A DNA stretch of 8,209 bases from JBBIMP01 sp037444305 (GTDB taxonomy: Bacteria > Acidobacteriota > UBA6911). Every line of letters starts with the position of its first letter. Positions within the stretch are counted from its first letter, which is position 1. This document shows positions 1 through 5,805 of the stretch, piece by piece. Made by a program: the position numbers and the translations under genes. The notes under the pieces are model-generated. The model had not been told where the DNA came from, ran no database searches, and saw nothing but the letters and a program-made list of their open reading frames with translations. The stretch is from contig JBBIMP010000089.1 of the NCBI GenBank assembly GCA_037444305.1, positions 1 to 8,209 of the forward strand, written 5' to 3'.

Positions 1-50
1 ACTCCAAAAGACAGAGGCGGCGATTCAACTACTCTTAAGTTAACGCTTAT

Positions 51-68
51 AGGGCGTAAGCCCTGGGT
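51..68 (+). repeat. Palindromic repeat, partial copy (GTAA-loop hairpin)
   Basis: AGGGC (51-55) and GCCCT (60-64) form a perfect 5-bp stem closed by GTAA, a GNRA-type tetraloop if transcribed. The stretch AGGGCGTAAGCCCTGGGT differs at one base from the reverse complement of the copy at 157-182 and matches the truncated copy at the window's right edge. The left part of the palindrome (CCC before AGGGC) is missing here, so this looks like a decayed or partial member of the same family. Assignment to one family is inferred from three copies in this window. Confidence 0.6.
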
Positions 69-90
69 AAGGAGGGAAAAGGGGAAAGAG

Positions 91-135
91 GAGCCCTGCA
101 AGGGCGACACCGGCTGTGCCGCCCTTGCAGGGCTC
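91..135. repeat. Long perfect inverted repeat (16-bp arms)
   Basis: Arms 91-106 and 120-135 are exact reverse complements over 16 bases (GAGCCCTGCAAGGGCG on the left). Inside, CAC (108-110) pairs with GTG (116-118) after a single mismatch, giving a 45-base hairpin with a CGGCT loop. There is no T-run downstream on the + strand. On the - strand a pyrimidine tract (complement of 69-93) follows it. It is therefore not a convincing intrinsic terminator for an upstream + strand gene. A role in transcript-end protection, weak minus-strand termination or membership of a dispersed repeat is possible. Confidence 0.75.
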
Positions 136-156
136 AATCCCGGCGTTCGCCGACAA

Positions 157-182
157 CCCAGGGCTCACGCCCTGGGCTTTCC
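157..182 (-). repeat. Palindromic repeat, inverted-orientation copy
   Basis: CCCAGGGC (157-164), loop TCAC, GCCCTGGG (169-176) make a perfect 8-bp hairpin. The flank CTTTCC (177-182) belongs to the repeat: the reverse complement of 162-182 matches 8189-8209 at 20 of 21 bases. This is the most complete copy in the window and lies in the opposite orientation to the copies at 51-68 and 8189-8209. Such short, GC-rich, two-orientation palindromes resemble REP-type intergenic repeats. Family membership genome-wide cannot be judged from this window. Confidence 0.7.
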
Positions 183-188
183 CGCGCC

Positions 189-201
189 GCCCCTTCGGGG
201 C
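189..201. other. Small GC hairpin with TTC/TTCG loop before fadI
   Basis: GCCCC (189-193) and GGGGC (197-201) are exact complements around TTC. The alternative register gives the very stable C(UUCG)G tetraloop. It lies 40 bases before the fadI start and is followed by TTAACTATC, not by a T-run, so a terminator reading is weak. If fadI is transcribed from further upstream, this would be part of a structured leader. A further 4-bp hairpin (CCGA 212-215, TCGG 219-222) sits immediately before the fadI ribosome binding site. Confidence 0.4.
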
Positions 202-229
202 TTAACTATCCCCGAAACTCGGTAACTCC

Positions 230-235
230 AGGAGG
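230..235 (+). promoter_or_regulatory. fadI ribosome binding site
   Basis: AGGAGG at 230-235 is a consensus Shine-Dalgarno sequence. Its 6-base spacing to ATG 242-244 decides the start: a TTG directly upstream (239-241) is in frame but sits too close to the site, so ATG 242 is preferred. Confidence 0.8.
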
Positions 236-241
236 AACTTG

Positions 242-1546
242 ATGATCAACGGCAAACTCACCGGGCGCCGCGTCGTCGTCGTCGACGGCTGCCGCACCCC
301 GTTCCTGCGGTCGGGCACCGACTTCACCGACCTGACCGCCTACGACCTGGGCCGCTCCGCCGTCGCCGGCCTCCTCGCCCGCTCGGCCGTCGACCCCGCG
401 TCGGTCGACCTGCTCGTCATGGGTACCGTGATCGCCGATCCCGGCACGAGCAACGTCGCGCGCGAGGTCGGCCTCTCCTGCGGCCTGCCCAGGTCCTGCC
501 CGGCCTGGACGGTCACCGCCGCGTGCGTTTCCGCCAACGTCGCCTTCATGGACGCCGCCGCGGCAATCGCGCTCGGCGCGGCCGACATCGCCATCGCCGG
601 CGGGACCGAGACGCTCTCCGACGCGCCCATCCGCGTCAGCCGCCCGGTGCGCAAGCGGCTCATCGCCTCGCAGAAGGCGCGCGGCGCGGGCGACTACCTG
701 AAGCTCCTGAAAGGGCTCAAGGCTCGCGACCTGCTGCCCGCCATCCCCTCGATCGCCGACTTCTCCACCGGCCTCACCATGGGCCAGAGCGGCGAGCGGC
801 TGGCCAAGCGCCACGGCATCACGCGCGAAGCGCAGGACGACTTCGCGCTCGCATCGCACCACCGCGCCGCGAAGGCCGCCGCAGAGGGGCTGTTCGACGA
901 CCAGATCGTGCCCGTGATGGTCCCGGGGAAATTCGGGATCGTGCGCGCCGACAACGGCATCCGCGGCGACTCCACGGCCGAGAAGATGGCCTCGCTCAAG
1001 CCCGCCTTCGACCGCGGCTTCGGCACCCTCACCGCCGCCAACAGCTCCTATCTCACCGACGGCGCCTCCGCCGTCCTGCTCATGAGCGAGGACAGGGCGC
1101 GCCAACTGGACCTCAAACCCCTGGCCGCCGTGGTGAGCTGCGCCACCGCCGCGTGCGATCCGATCGAGGAACTCCTGCTCGGCCCCGCCTACTCGGTCGG
1201 CCCGGCGCTGGACGCCGCGGGCATCACCCTGGCCGACGCCGGCGTCATCGAAATGCACGAGGCCTTCGCCGCGCAGGTGCTGGCCAACCTGAAGCTCATG
1301 GAAGACCCGGGGTTCTGCCGCGAGCGCCTGGGGCGGGAGCAGCCCGTCGGCCGGATCGACATGGACCGGATGAACGCCTGGGGCGGTTCTTTGTCCATCG
1401 GGCACCCGTTCGGCGCCACCGGCGGCAGGCTCATCACGACCTGCTGCCGCCGGATGCAGCGCGAGGGCGCGCGCTACGGCCTGGTCACCGGCTGCGCCGC
1501 CGGCGGGATCGGAAACGCGATTGTGTTCGAAAGGACGGAACCATGA
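242..1546 (+). CDS. fadI: 3-ketoacyl-CoA thiolase (FadI/HADHB type)
   Basis: The 434-residue product is a cytoplasmic thiolase that cleaves 3-ketoacyl-CoA with free CoA to acetyl-CoA and a shortened acyl-CoA, the last step of beta-oxidation. All catalytic motifs are present: nucleophile Cys95 in TAACVSAN, His339 in EMHEAFA, His388 in GHPFGATGG and Cys418 in GCAAGGIG. AANSSYLTDGASA (266-278) and NAWGGSLSIGHPFGATG (378-394) are typical of the FadI and mitochondrial trifunctional-protein beta-subunit branch rather than FadA. The length matches E. coli FadI (about 436). The gene overlaps fadJ by four bases (ATGA), as expected for subunits of one complex. No signal peptide is seen. The TTG at 239 is an alternative start adding one residue. 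No recognised FadR or PsrA operator was seen upstream. Family assignment is very secure. Substrate chain-length preference cannot be read from the sequence. Confidence 0.95.
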   Translation: MINGKLTGRRVVVVDGCRTPFLRSGTDFTDLTAYDLGRSAVAGLLARSAVDPASVDLLVMGTVIADPGTSNVAREVGLSCGLPRSCPAWTVTAACVSANVAFMDAAAAIALGAADIAIAGGTETLSDAPIRVSRPVRKRLIASQKARGAGDYLKLLKGLKARDLLPAIPSIADFSTGLTMGQSGERLAKRHGITREAQDDFALASHHRAAKAAAEGLFDDQIVPVMVPGKFGIVRADNGIRGDSTAEKMASLKPAFDRGFGTLTAANSSYLTDGASAVLLMSEDRARQLDLKPLAAVVSCATAACDPIEELLLGPAYSVGPALDAAGITLADAGVIEMHEAFAAQVLANLKLMEDPGFCRERLGREQPVGRIDMDRMNAWGGSLSIGHPFGATGGRLITTCCRRMQREGARYGLVTGCAAGGIGNAIVFERTEP

Positions 1547-3663
1547 ACGGGATCAGATTCGAGAAGCGGACCGACGGCGTGGCGGTCCTGACGTTCGACG
1601 CCCCCAGCAGCCCGGTGAACGTGATCTCCGCGAACCTCTTCGCCGAGTTTCGCTCGCTCCTGGAAAAGGTGTTGGGCGACCCGGAGATCAAGGCCTGCGT
1701 TCTGGCATCGGCCAAGAAGGACTTCATCGCCGGCGCCGACCTGAAGTGGGTCCTCGGGATCGACGATCCCGCGAAGGCGGAGGCGTTCTCGAGCGACGGC
1801 AAGAAGCTGCTCGATTTGATCGAGCGTGGGGGCAAGCCGTTTGTCGCCGCCATCAGCGGGCAGGCGCTCGGCGGCGGCCTGGAGGTCGCCATGGCCTGCC
1901 GCGGCCGGATCGCCGCCGACGATCCCTCCACGGTACTCGCCCTCCCGGAGGTCAACCTCGGCCTCCTGCCCGGCGGCGGCGGCACGCAGCGGGCGGTGCG
2001 GCTTGCGGGGCTGCCGGCGGCGCTCCCCCTGATGCTGACGGGGAAGCGGCTGCGGGCGAAGAAGGCCCTGCGGATGGGCCTGGTGGATGCCGTGACCTCC
2101 CCGGGCGGGATCGTGGAGACCGCCGCGCAGGCGGCGCTGGCGCTCGCGGAAGGGAAGCCGTTGGGGCGGAAGCGGAAGAAGCCGGCGCTCGTGAAGTTTC
2201 TCGAGTCGGCCCTCGGGCGCGGGATCGTCTTCCGGAAGGCCCGCCAGGGGATCATGGCCAAGACACGCGGGCTTTACCCTGCGCCGCTCTACATCCTGGA
2301 CTGCGTCCGGACCGGCATGTCGCGCGGAGCGAAGGCGGGCTACGAGCGAGAATCGGAGCTCTTCGGCCGGCTCGTGGCCGGCCCGGGGACGAAAAACCTG
2401 ATCCGGCTTTTCCTCGGCATGACCGAGCTGAAGAAGGACGCCTCGGGCGTGGAGCCCGAGCCGGTGAAGCGCCTGGCCGTGCTGGGCGGCGGCTTCATGG
2501 GCGCCGGGATCGCCTCGGTCTCGCTCGGCCTGGCCCAGGTCGCCGTGAAGGACATCTCCGACCAGGCGCTGGGCGCCTGCGGCCGGCAGGTCTGGGAAGG
2601 GCTGGCGGCGCAGATGAAGTCGGGCGCGATCGGCAGCTTCGAGCGCGACCGCCTGTGGGCGCGCTTCGCGCCCACGACGCGCTACGAGGACCTCGCGAAA
2701 GCCGACCTGGTCATCGAGGCGATCTTCGAGGACCTTGCGCTCAAGCGCAGGGTGCTGGCCGAGACGGAGGCGGTTGTCTCCGAGCACGCGGTCTTCGCCT
2801 CCAACACCTCGGCGCTGCCGATCTCCTGGATCGCGCAGGACGCGGCGCGGCCGGAGCGCGTCCTCGGGATGCACTACTTCTCGCCCGTGCACCGCATGCC
2901 GCTGCTGGAAATGATCGTTACCGACAAGACCGCGCCGTGGGCGCTGGCGAAAGCCCGCGAGTTCGGCGTGCGGCAGGGGAAGACCGTGATCGTCGTGCGC
3001 GACGGGCCGGGGTTCTACACCACGCGGATCCTCTCGCCGTTCCTGAACGAGGCGATGGTCCTGCTGGAGGAGGGCGCCCGGATCGAGGACATCGACCGGG
3101 CGATGAAGAACTTCGGCTATCCCGTGGGGCCGATCGCGCTGCTGGATGAGGTCGGCATTGATGTCGGGGCGCATGTCTCGCAGGAGTTCGGCGGGCTGTA
3201 CGCCGAGCGCGGGATGCAGTCGAGCCCCGCGCTGCCGAAGCTGTTCGCGGCCGGGTACATGGGGAGGAAGAACAAGAAGGGCTTTTATCGCTACGACGGC
3301 GGGCGCGGCCGGGGGGGGAAGAAGGTCAACCAGGAGGTGTACGGGTTCTTCGGAGGGAGCTCGCGCAAGGCGTTTGCGGCGGAAGAGATCGCCGACCGGC
3401 TGAGCCTGCTGATGGTGAACGAGGCGGTGTGGTGCCTGCAGGAGAAGGTCATTGCCTGCCCGCGCGACGGCGACGTGGGGAGCATCCTGGGGCTGGGCTT
3501 CCCGCCGTTCCGCGGCGGGGTGTTCCGCTACCTGGACGCGCTGGGCGCGGCGGAGGCGGTGAAGCGGATGACGGCGCTGGCCGGAAGGCACGGCGAACGC
3601 TTCCGCCCGGCGCCCCTGCTCGAAGAGCACGCCGCCTCCGGCCAATCCTTCTGCCGTCTCTGA
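1543..3663 (+). CDS. fadJ: Enoyl-CoA hydratase / 3-hydroxyacyl-CoA dehydrogenase (FadJ/HADHA type)
   Basis: This 706-residue bifunctional protein hydrates trans-2-enoyl-CoA and then oxidises the L-3-hydroxyacyl-CoA with NAD+. Residues about 1-200 are a crotonase domain: oxyanion-hole segment FIAGADL (61-67), GQALGGGLEVAMAC containing Glu114, and LPEVNLGLLPGGGGTQR containing Glu136, the two expected catalytic glutamates. A linker (about 200-305) precedes the NAD-binding Rossmann domain starting LAVLGGGFMGAG (311-322). The dehydrogenase dyad is His444 in GMHYFSPVHRMP and Glu456. DGPGFYTTRILSPF (487-500) opens the C-terminal helical domains, whose duplicated second half contains GLGFPPFRGGVFRYLD (650-665). 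YFSPV rather than FFNPV favours FadJ/HADHA over FadB. The start ATG 1543 follows AAGGA at 1531-1535 and overlaps the fadI stop. The open frame extends upstream through fadI, but that part is an Arg-rich shadow. A run of eight G lies at 3311-3318 within the codons of a Gly-rich loop, and the frame continues correctly across it. Confidence 0.95.
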   Translation: MNGIRFEKRTDGVAVLTFDAPSSPVNVISANLFAEFRSLLEKVLGDPEIKACVLASAKKDFIAGADLKWVLGIDDPAKAEAFSSDGKKLLDLIERGGKPFVAAISGQALGGGLEVAMACRGRIAADDPSTVLALPEVNLGLLPGGGGTQRAVRLAGLPAALPLMLTGKRLRAKKALRMGLVDAVTSPGGIVETAAQAALALAEGKPLGRKRKKPALVKFLESALGRGIVFRKARQGIMAKTRGLYPAPLYILDCVRTGMSRGAKAGYERESELFGRLVAGPGTKNLIRLFLGMTELKKDASGVEPEPVKRLAVLGGGFMGAGIASVSLGLAQVAVKDISDQALGACGRQVWEGLAAQMKSGAIGSFERDRLWARFAPTTRYEDLAKADLVIEAIFEDLALKRRVLAETEAVVSEHAVFASNTSALPISWIAQDAARPERVLGMHYFSPVHRMPLLEMIVTDKTAPWALAKAREFGVRQGKTVIVVRDGPGFYTTRILSPFLNEAMVLLEEGARIEDIDRAMKNFGYPVGPIALLDEVGIDVGAHVSQEFGGLYAERGMQSSPALPKLFAAGYMGRKNKKGFYRYDGGRGRGGKKVNQEVYGFFGGSSRKAFAAEEIADRLSLLMVNEAVWCLQEKVIACPRDGDVGSILGLGFPPFRGGVFRYLDALGAAEAVKRMTALAGRHGERFRPAPLLEEHAASGQSFCRL

Positions 3664-3738
3664 TTGCCGGCCGTGATTACACGGAGCCCGGAGCGACAGC
3701 GACGGGTTTGTTCGCCCACTTGCAGACTTTGCGCGTGG

Positions 3739-3755
3739 GATCGATGGAATCGATC
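3739..3755. promoter_or_regulatory. 17-bp palindrome, possible operator
   Basis: GATCGAT (3739-3745) and ATCGATC (3749-3755) are exact inverted copies separated by GGA. The symmetry and length suit a dimeric regulator, but the site is about 165 bases upstream of the candidate promoter and its sequence fits no fatty-acid operator I know (FadR, PsrA or the TetR-type FadR of Gram-positives). A palindrome built from overlapping GATC/ATCGAT words could also occur by chance. Confidence 0.3.
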
Positions 3756-3785
3756 GTGGCGAGCCGGGCTGCCCGACCGCTCACT

Positions 3786-3831
3786 GGCGTTCGCGGCGCC
3801 GTTTACGGCGTCCGCCCAATACGGCTTTCCC
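3786..3831. repeat. Hairpin module with flanks resembling 142-183
   Basis: CGCCG (3797-3801) and CGGCG (3806-3810) pair around TTTA, and outer GGCG (3786-3789) can pair with CGCC (3813-3816). The module starts with GGCGTTCGC (3786-3794) and ends with GGCTTTCCC (3823-3831). Both 9-mers occur in the same order around the hairpin at 142-183. GAGCCCTGC (3838-3846) is also shared with 91-99. This may be a diverged copy of the same repeat family; the central hairpin sequences differ. Confidence 0.35.
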
Positions 3832-3838
3832 TGGTTGG

Positions 3839-3852
3839 AGCCCTGCCGGGCT
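3839..3852. other. Short hairpin AGCCC-TGCC-GGGCT
   Basis: A perfect 5-bp stem with a 4-base loop, about 175 bases after the fadJ stop. It is followed by GTGACTCTTTGAG, too weak in T residues to be called an intrinsic terminator with confidence. Confidence 0.3.
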
Positions 3853-3897
3853 GTGACTCTTTGAGCCTTCGTGGTTAAGGTTTTGAAGCTACCGGTT

Positions 3898-3925
3898 TTG
3901 CCGTGCGTTGCGACTGCGATATGAT
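3898..3925 (+). promoter_or_regulatory. Candidate sigma-70 promoter for the synthetase gene
   Basis: TTGCCG (3898-3903) matches the -35 consensus at four of six bases. After a 16-bp spacer, TATGAT (3920-3925) matches the -10 consensus at five of six. It would start transcription around 3932, giving a leader of about 18 bases before ATG 3950 that includes the AAGGGAG ribosome binding site at 3936-3942. The region is less GC-rich than its surroundings, consistent with a promoter. This suggests the synthetase and the hexosaminidase can be transcribed independently of fadIJ. Prediction only. Confidence 0.4.
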
Positions 3926-3949
3926 CAAACCTGCGAAGGGAGCGTACCG

Positions 3950-5794
3950 ATGAAGCACGACAACATGACCCAGGTCCTGAACCGTCATTTCCAGGAACAG
4001 CCGGATAAGCCCTGCTTGCGCTTCCGCCGGGAGGGCGCGTGGCACGACATCTCCTGGGGAGAAACGGGGAGGCGCACCCGCGCGATCGCGGGCGGGCTAT
4101 GCGCGCTCGGCCTCGAGCCGGGCGACCGCGCCGCCATCCTCTCCGCCAACGGACCCGAGTGGGCGCTGGCCGACCTTGGAACTATTCTTGCCGGGGTGGT
4201 CAACGTCATGGTCTACGCCGATCTGAAGGCCGACGAGGTCGCCTACATCCTCGAGCACTCGGAGTGCCGCGCCGTCTTTGCGGGCGACGAATCCCAGGCG
4301 GCGAAGGTCCTGTCGCAGCGGGACCGGCTGCCGCGGCTGGAGCGGATCATCCTCTTCTCCGGGTCCATGGAAGGCGAAGAGATCTGCATGACGCTCGACG
4401 CGCTGGAGGCGAAGGGGATTGCGCTCGGCGCCTCGGAGCGCGTTGCGCGGACCGGGCGCTCCGGCCGGGACACGCCCCTGACGCTGGTGTACACCAGCGG
4501 CACGACCGGCACGCCCAAGGGCGCCGTGCTCACACACGGGAACATCCTCGGGGTGGTGGAGGCGGTCGAGGAGGCGTTCGGGCCGAAGTGGGTGCCCGAT
4601 CTGACGCTCAGCTTCCTGCCGTTGGCGCACGTCCTGGGGCGCGTGGGGAGCCACTTCATGGTCTTCTACCTCGGCGGAACGATCGCGTTGGCGAGCAGCA
4701 TGCTGACCGTCGCCGACGACCTCAGGGAGACGCGCCCCGACTTCGCGACCGCGGTGCCGCGCTTCTTCGAGAAGGTCCACGCGCGGATTCAGTCCGAGGT
4801 GGCGAAGGCGAATCCGCGCCGGCAGGCCATCTTCCAATGGGCGCTCGAGGGGGGGCTGGAAAGGAGCCGCTGCCTGCAGCGGAACCGCCCGGTCCCGCTG
4901 GGCCTAAGGCTGCGCTGCGCGCTGGCCGACCGGCTGGTCTTCTCCAAGATCCGGGCGCGGATGGGCGGGCGGATCCGGTACTTCGTCTGCGGCGGCGCAC
5001 CGCTGAACCGCGACCTGGCGGAGTTCTTCCACGCCGTCGGCCTGCTGATCTGCGAAGGATACGGCAGCACTGAGACCGCGGCGCCGATCACGTTCAACGT
5101 GCCGCTGGCCTACCGCTTCGGTTCGGTCGGCCGGCCGCTTCCCGGTTCCCAGGTTCGTATCGACGAGGACGGGGAGATCCTAGTCAAGGGCTCCGGCGTC
5201 TTCCCGGGGTATTTCAAGAATCCCGATGCCACGCGGGCATCGTTCACCGAGGACGGCTTCTTCCGCACGGGGGACATCGGGCGGGTGGACGAGGACGGCT
5301 ACGTCTACGTCACCGACCGCAAGAAGGAGCTGATCATCACCGCCGCCGGCAAGAACATCCCGCCGCAGAAGGTGGAGAACCTGCTGCGCGGCAGGCCGGG
5401 CATCTCCAACGCGCTGGTCTACGGCGACCGGCGGCCCTACCTGGTGGCCCTCATCACGATCGACCGGCCGTCGCTGGCCGAGTTCCGCCCGGAGTTCGAG
5501 CACTCGCCCACCGACAGCCCCGAGATCCGCGAGTGGATCCAGCAGCAGGTGGACGCCGTGAACGAGGCGCTCCCGCGGTTCGAGCAGCTCAAAGACTTTC
5601 GGGTGCTCGATCAGGATTTCACGCCCGATTCGGGCGACCTGACGCTCACCTTTAAACTCAAGCGGCGCGTGATCGAGAGCCGCTACCGGGAGGCGATCGA
5701 CGAGATGTACGCCGCCGGTGCGGCGCGAATGGCCGCGCGGCGCGAGGAGCGCGAACCGGCCGGCGTCGACCCGGCCCCCATCGCCAATTCCTGA
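3950..5794 (+). CDS. Long-chain acyl-CoA synthetase (AMP-forming fatty acid-CoA ligase)
   Basis: The 614-residue adenylate-forming enzyme activates fatty acids with ATP and CoA to acyl-CoA, AMP and PPi, feeding beta-oxidation or lipid synthesis at the inner face of the membrane. Core motifs are in order: phosphate loop YTSGTTGTPKGAVLTH (181-196), SFLPLAHVLGR (221-231), CGGAPLNRDLAEFF (347-360), GYGSTETAAP (370-379), RTGDIG (439-444), DRKKELIITAAGKNIPP (456-472) and a C-terminal KLKR segment with probable catalytic Lys569. The PLAHVLGR segment and the length point to the FAA1/COG1022 group of long-chain synthetases rather than acetyl-CoA synthetase. The start ATG 3950 follows AAGGGAG (3936-3942). 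An upstream in-frame TTG at 3908 would add 14 residues without a binding site, and a second ATG lies at 3965. No transmembrane segment or signal peptide is obvious. A seven-G run sits at 4849-4855. The exact fatty-acid substrate is unknown, so a fadD symbol is not assigned. Confidence 0.92.
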   Translation: MKHDNMTQVLNRHFQEQPDKPCLRFRREGAWHDISWGETGRRTRAIAGGLCALGLEPGDRAAILSANGPEWALADLGTILAGVVNVMVYADLKADEVAYILEHSECRAVFAGDESQAAKVLSQRDRLPRLERIILFSGSMEGEEICMTLDALEAKGIALGASERVARTGRSGRDTPLTLVYTSGTTGTPKGAVLTHGNILGVVEAVEEAFGPKWVPDLTLSFLPLAHVLGRVGSHFMVFYLGGTIALASSMLTVADDLRETRPDFATAVPRFFEKVHARIQSEVAKANPRRQAIFQWALEGGLERSRCLQRNRPVPLGLRLRCALADRLVFSKIRARMGGRIRYFVCGGAPLNRDLAEFFHAVGLLICEGYGSTETAAPITFNVPLAYRFGSVGRPLPGSQVRIDEDGEILVKGSGVFPGYFKNPDATRASFTEDGFFRTGDIGRVDEDGYVYVTDRKKELIITAAGKNIPPQKVENLLRGRPGISNALVYGDRRPYLVALITIDRPSLAEFRPEFEHSPTDSPEIREWIQQQVDAVNEALPRFEQLKDFRVLDQDFTPDSGDLTLTFKLKRRVIESRYREAIDEMYAAGAARMAARREEREPAGVDPAPIANS

Positions 5795-5805
5795 GGAGAA
5801 AGATC

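Larger units (their letters stand above)
3664..3949. other. Intergenic spacer between fadJ and acyl-CoA synthetase gene
   Basis: No credible gene lies in these 286 bases: the open frames crossing them lack ribosome binding sites and recognisable protein features. The spacer contains an exact 7-3-7 palindrome (3739-3755), a GC hairpin region (3786-3816), a small AGCCC/GGGCT hairpin (3839-3852) and a candidate promoter (3898-3925). None of the hairpins is followed by a T-run, so no clear intrinsic terminator for fadIJ is visible. Confidence 0.6.

Noticed and set aside
69..75. Perfect AAGGAGG Shine-Dalgarno-like string
   Set aside because: No ATG, GTG or TTG at suitable spacing downstream, and the stretch is followed by a purine tract and hairpin.
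91..135. Rho-independent terminator on the + strand
   Set aside because: The hairpin is strong, but the sequence after it (AATCCCGGCG) has no T-run.
1..241. FadR/PsrA-type fatty-acid operator upstream of fadI
   Set aside because: Neither a TGGTC-type FadR palindrome nor a TTTGAA-type PsrA palindrome is present.
206..1405. 399-codon antisense frame over fadI
   Set aside because: Low-complexity Gly/Ala/Arg/Val composition without motifs, lying entirely over a clear thiolase. Same GC-driven shadow effect.
523..1542. Upstream extension of the fadJ frame through fadI
   Set aside because: The 340 extra codons give an Arg-rich sequence with no hydratase homology. ATG 1543 has its own binding site and gives the normal FadJ length.
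1474..3645. 723-codon open frame antisense to fadJ
   Set aside because: It is rich in Arg, Pro, Ala and Gly, has no recognisable domain or ribosome binding site, and mirrors the codon positions of fadJ. Long antisense frames are expected in GC-rich genes.
3664..3864. 66-codon frame starting at TTG right after fadJ
   Set aside because: No binding site, no recognisable protein features, and it runs across palindromic spacer sequence.
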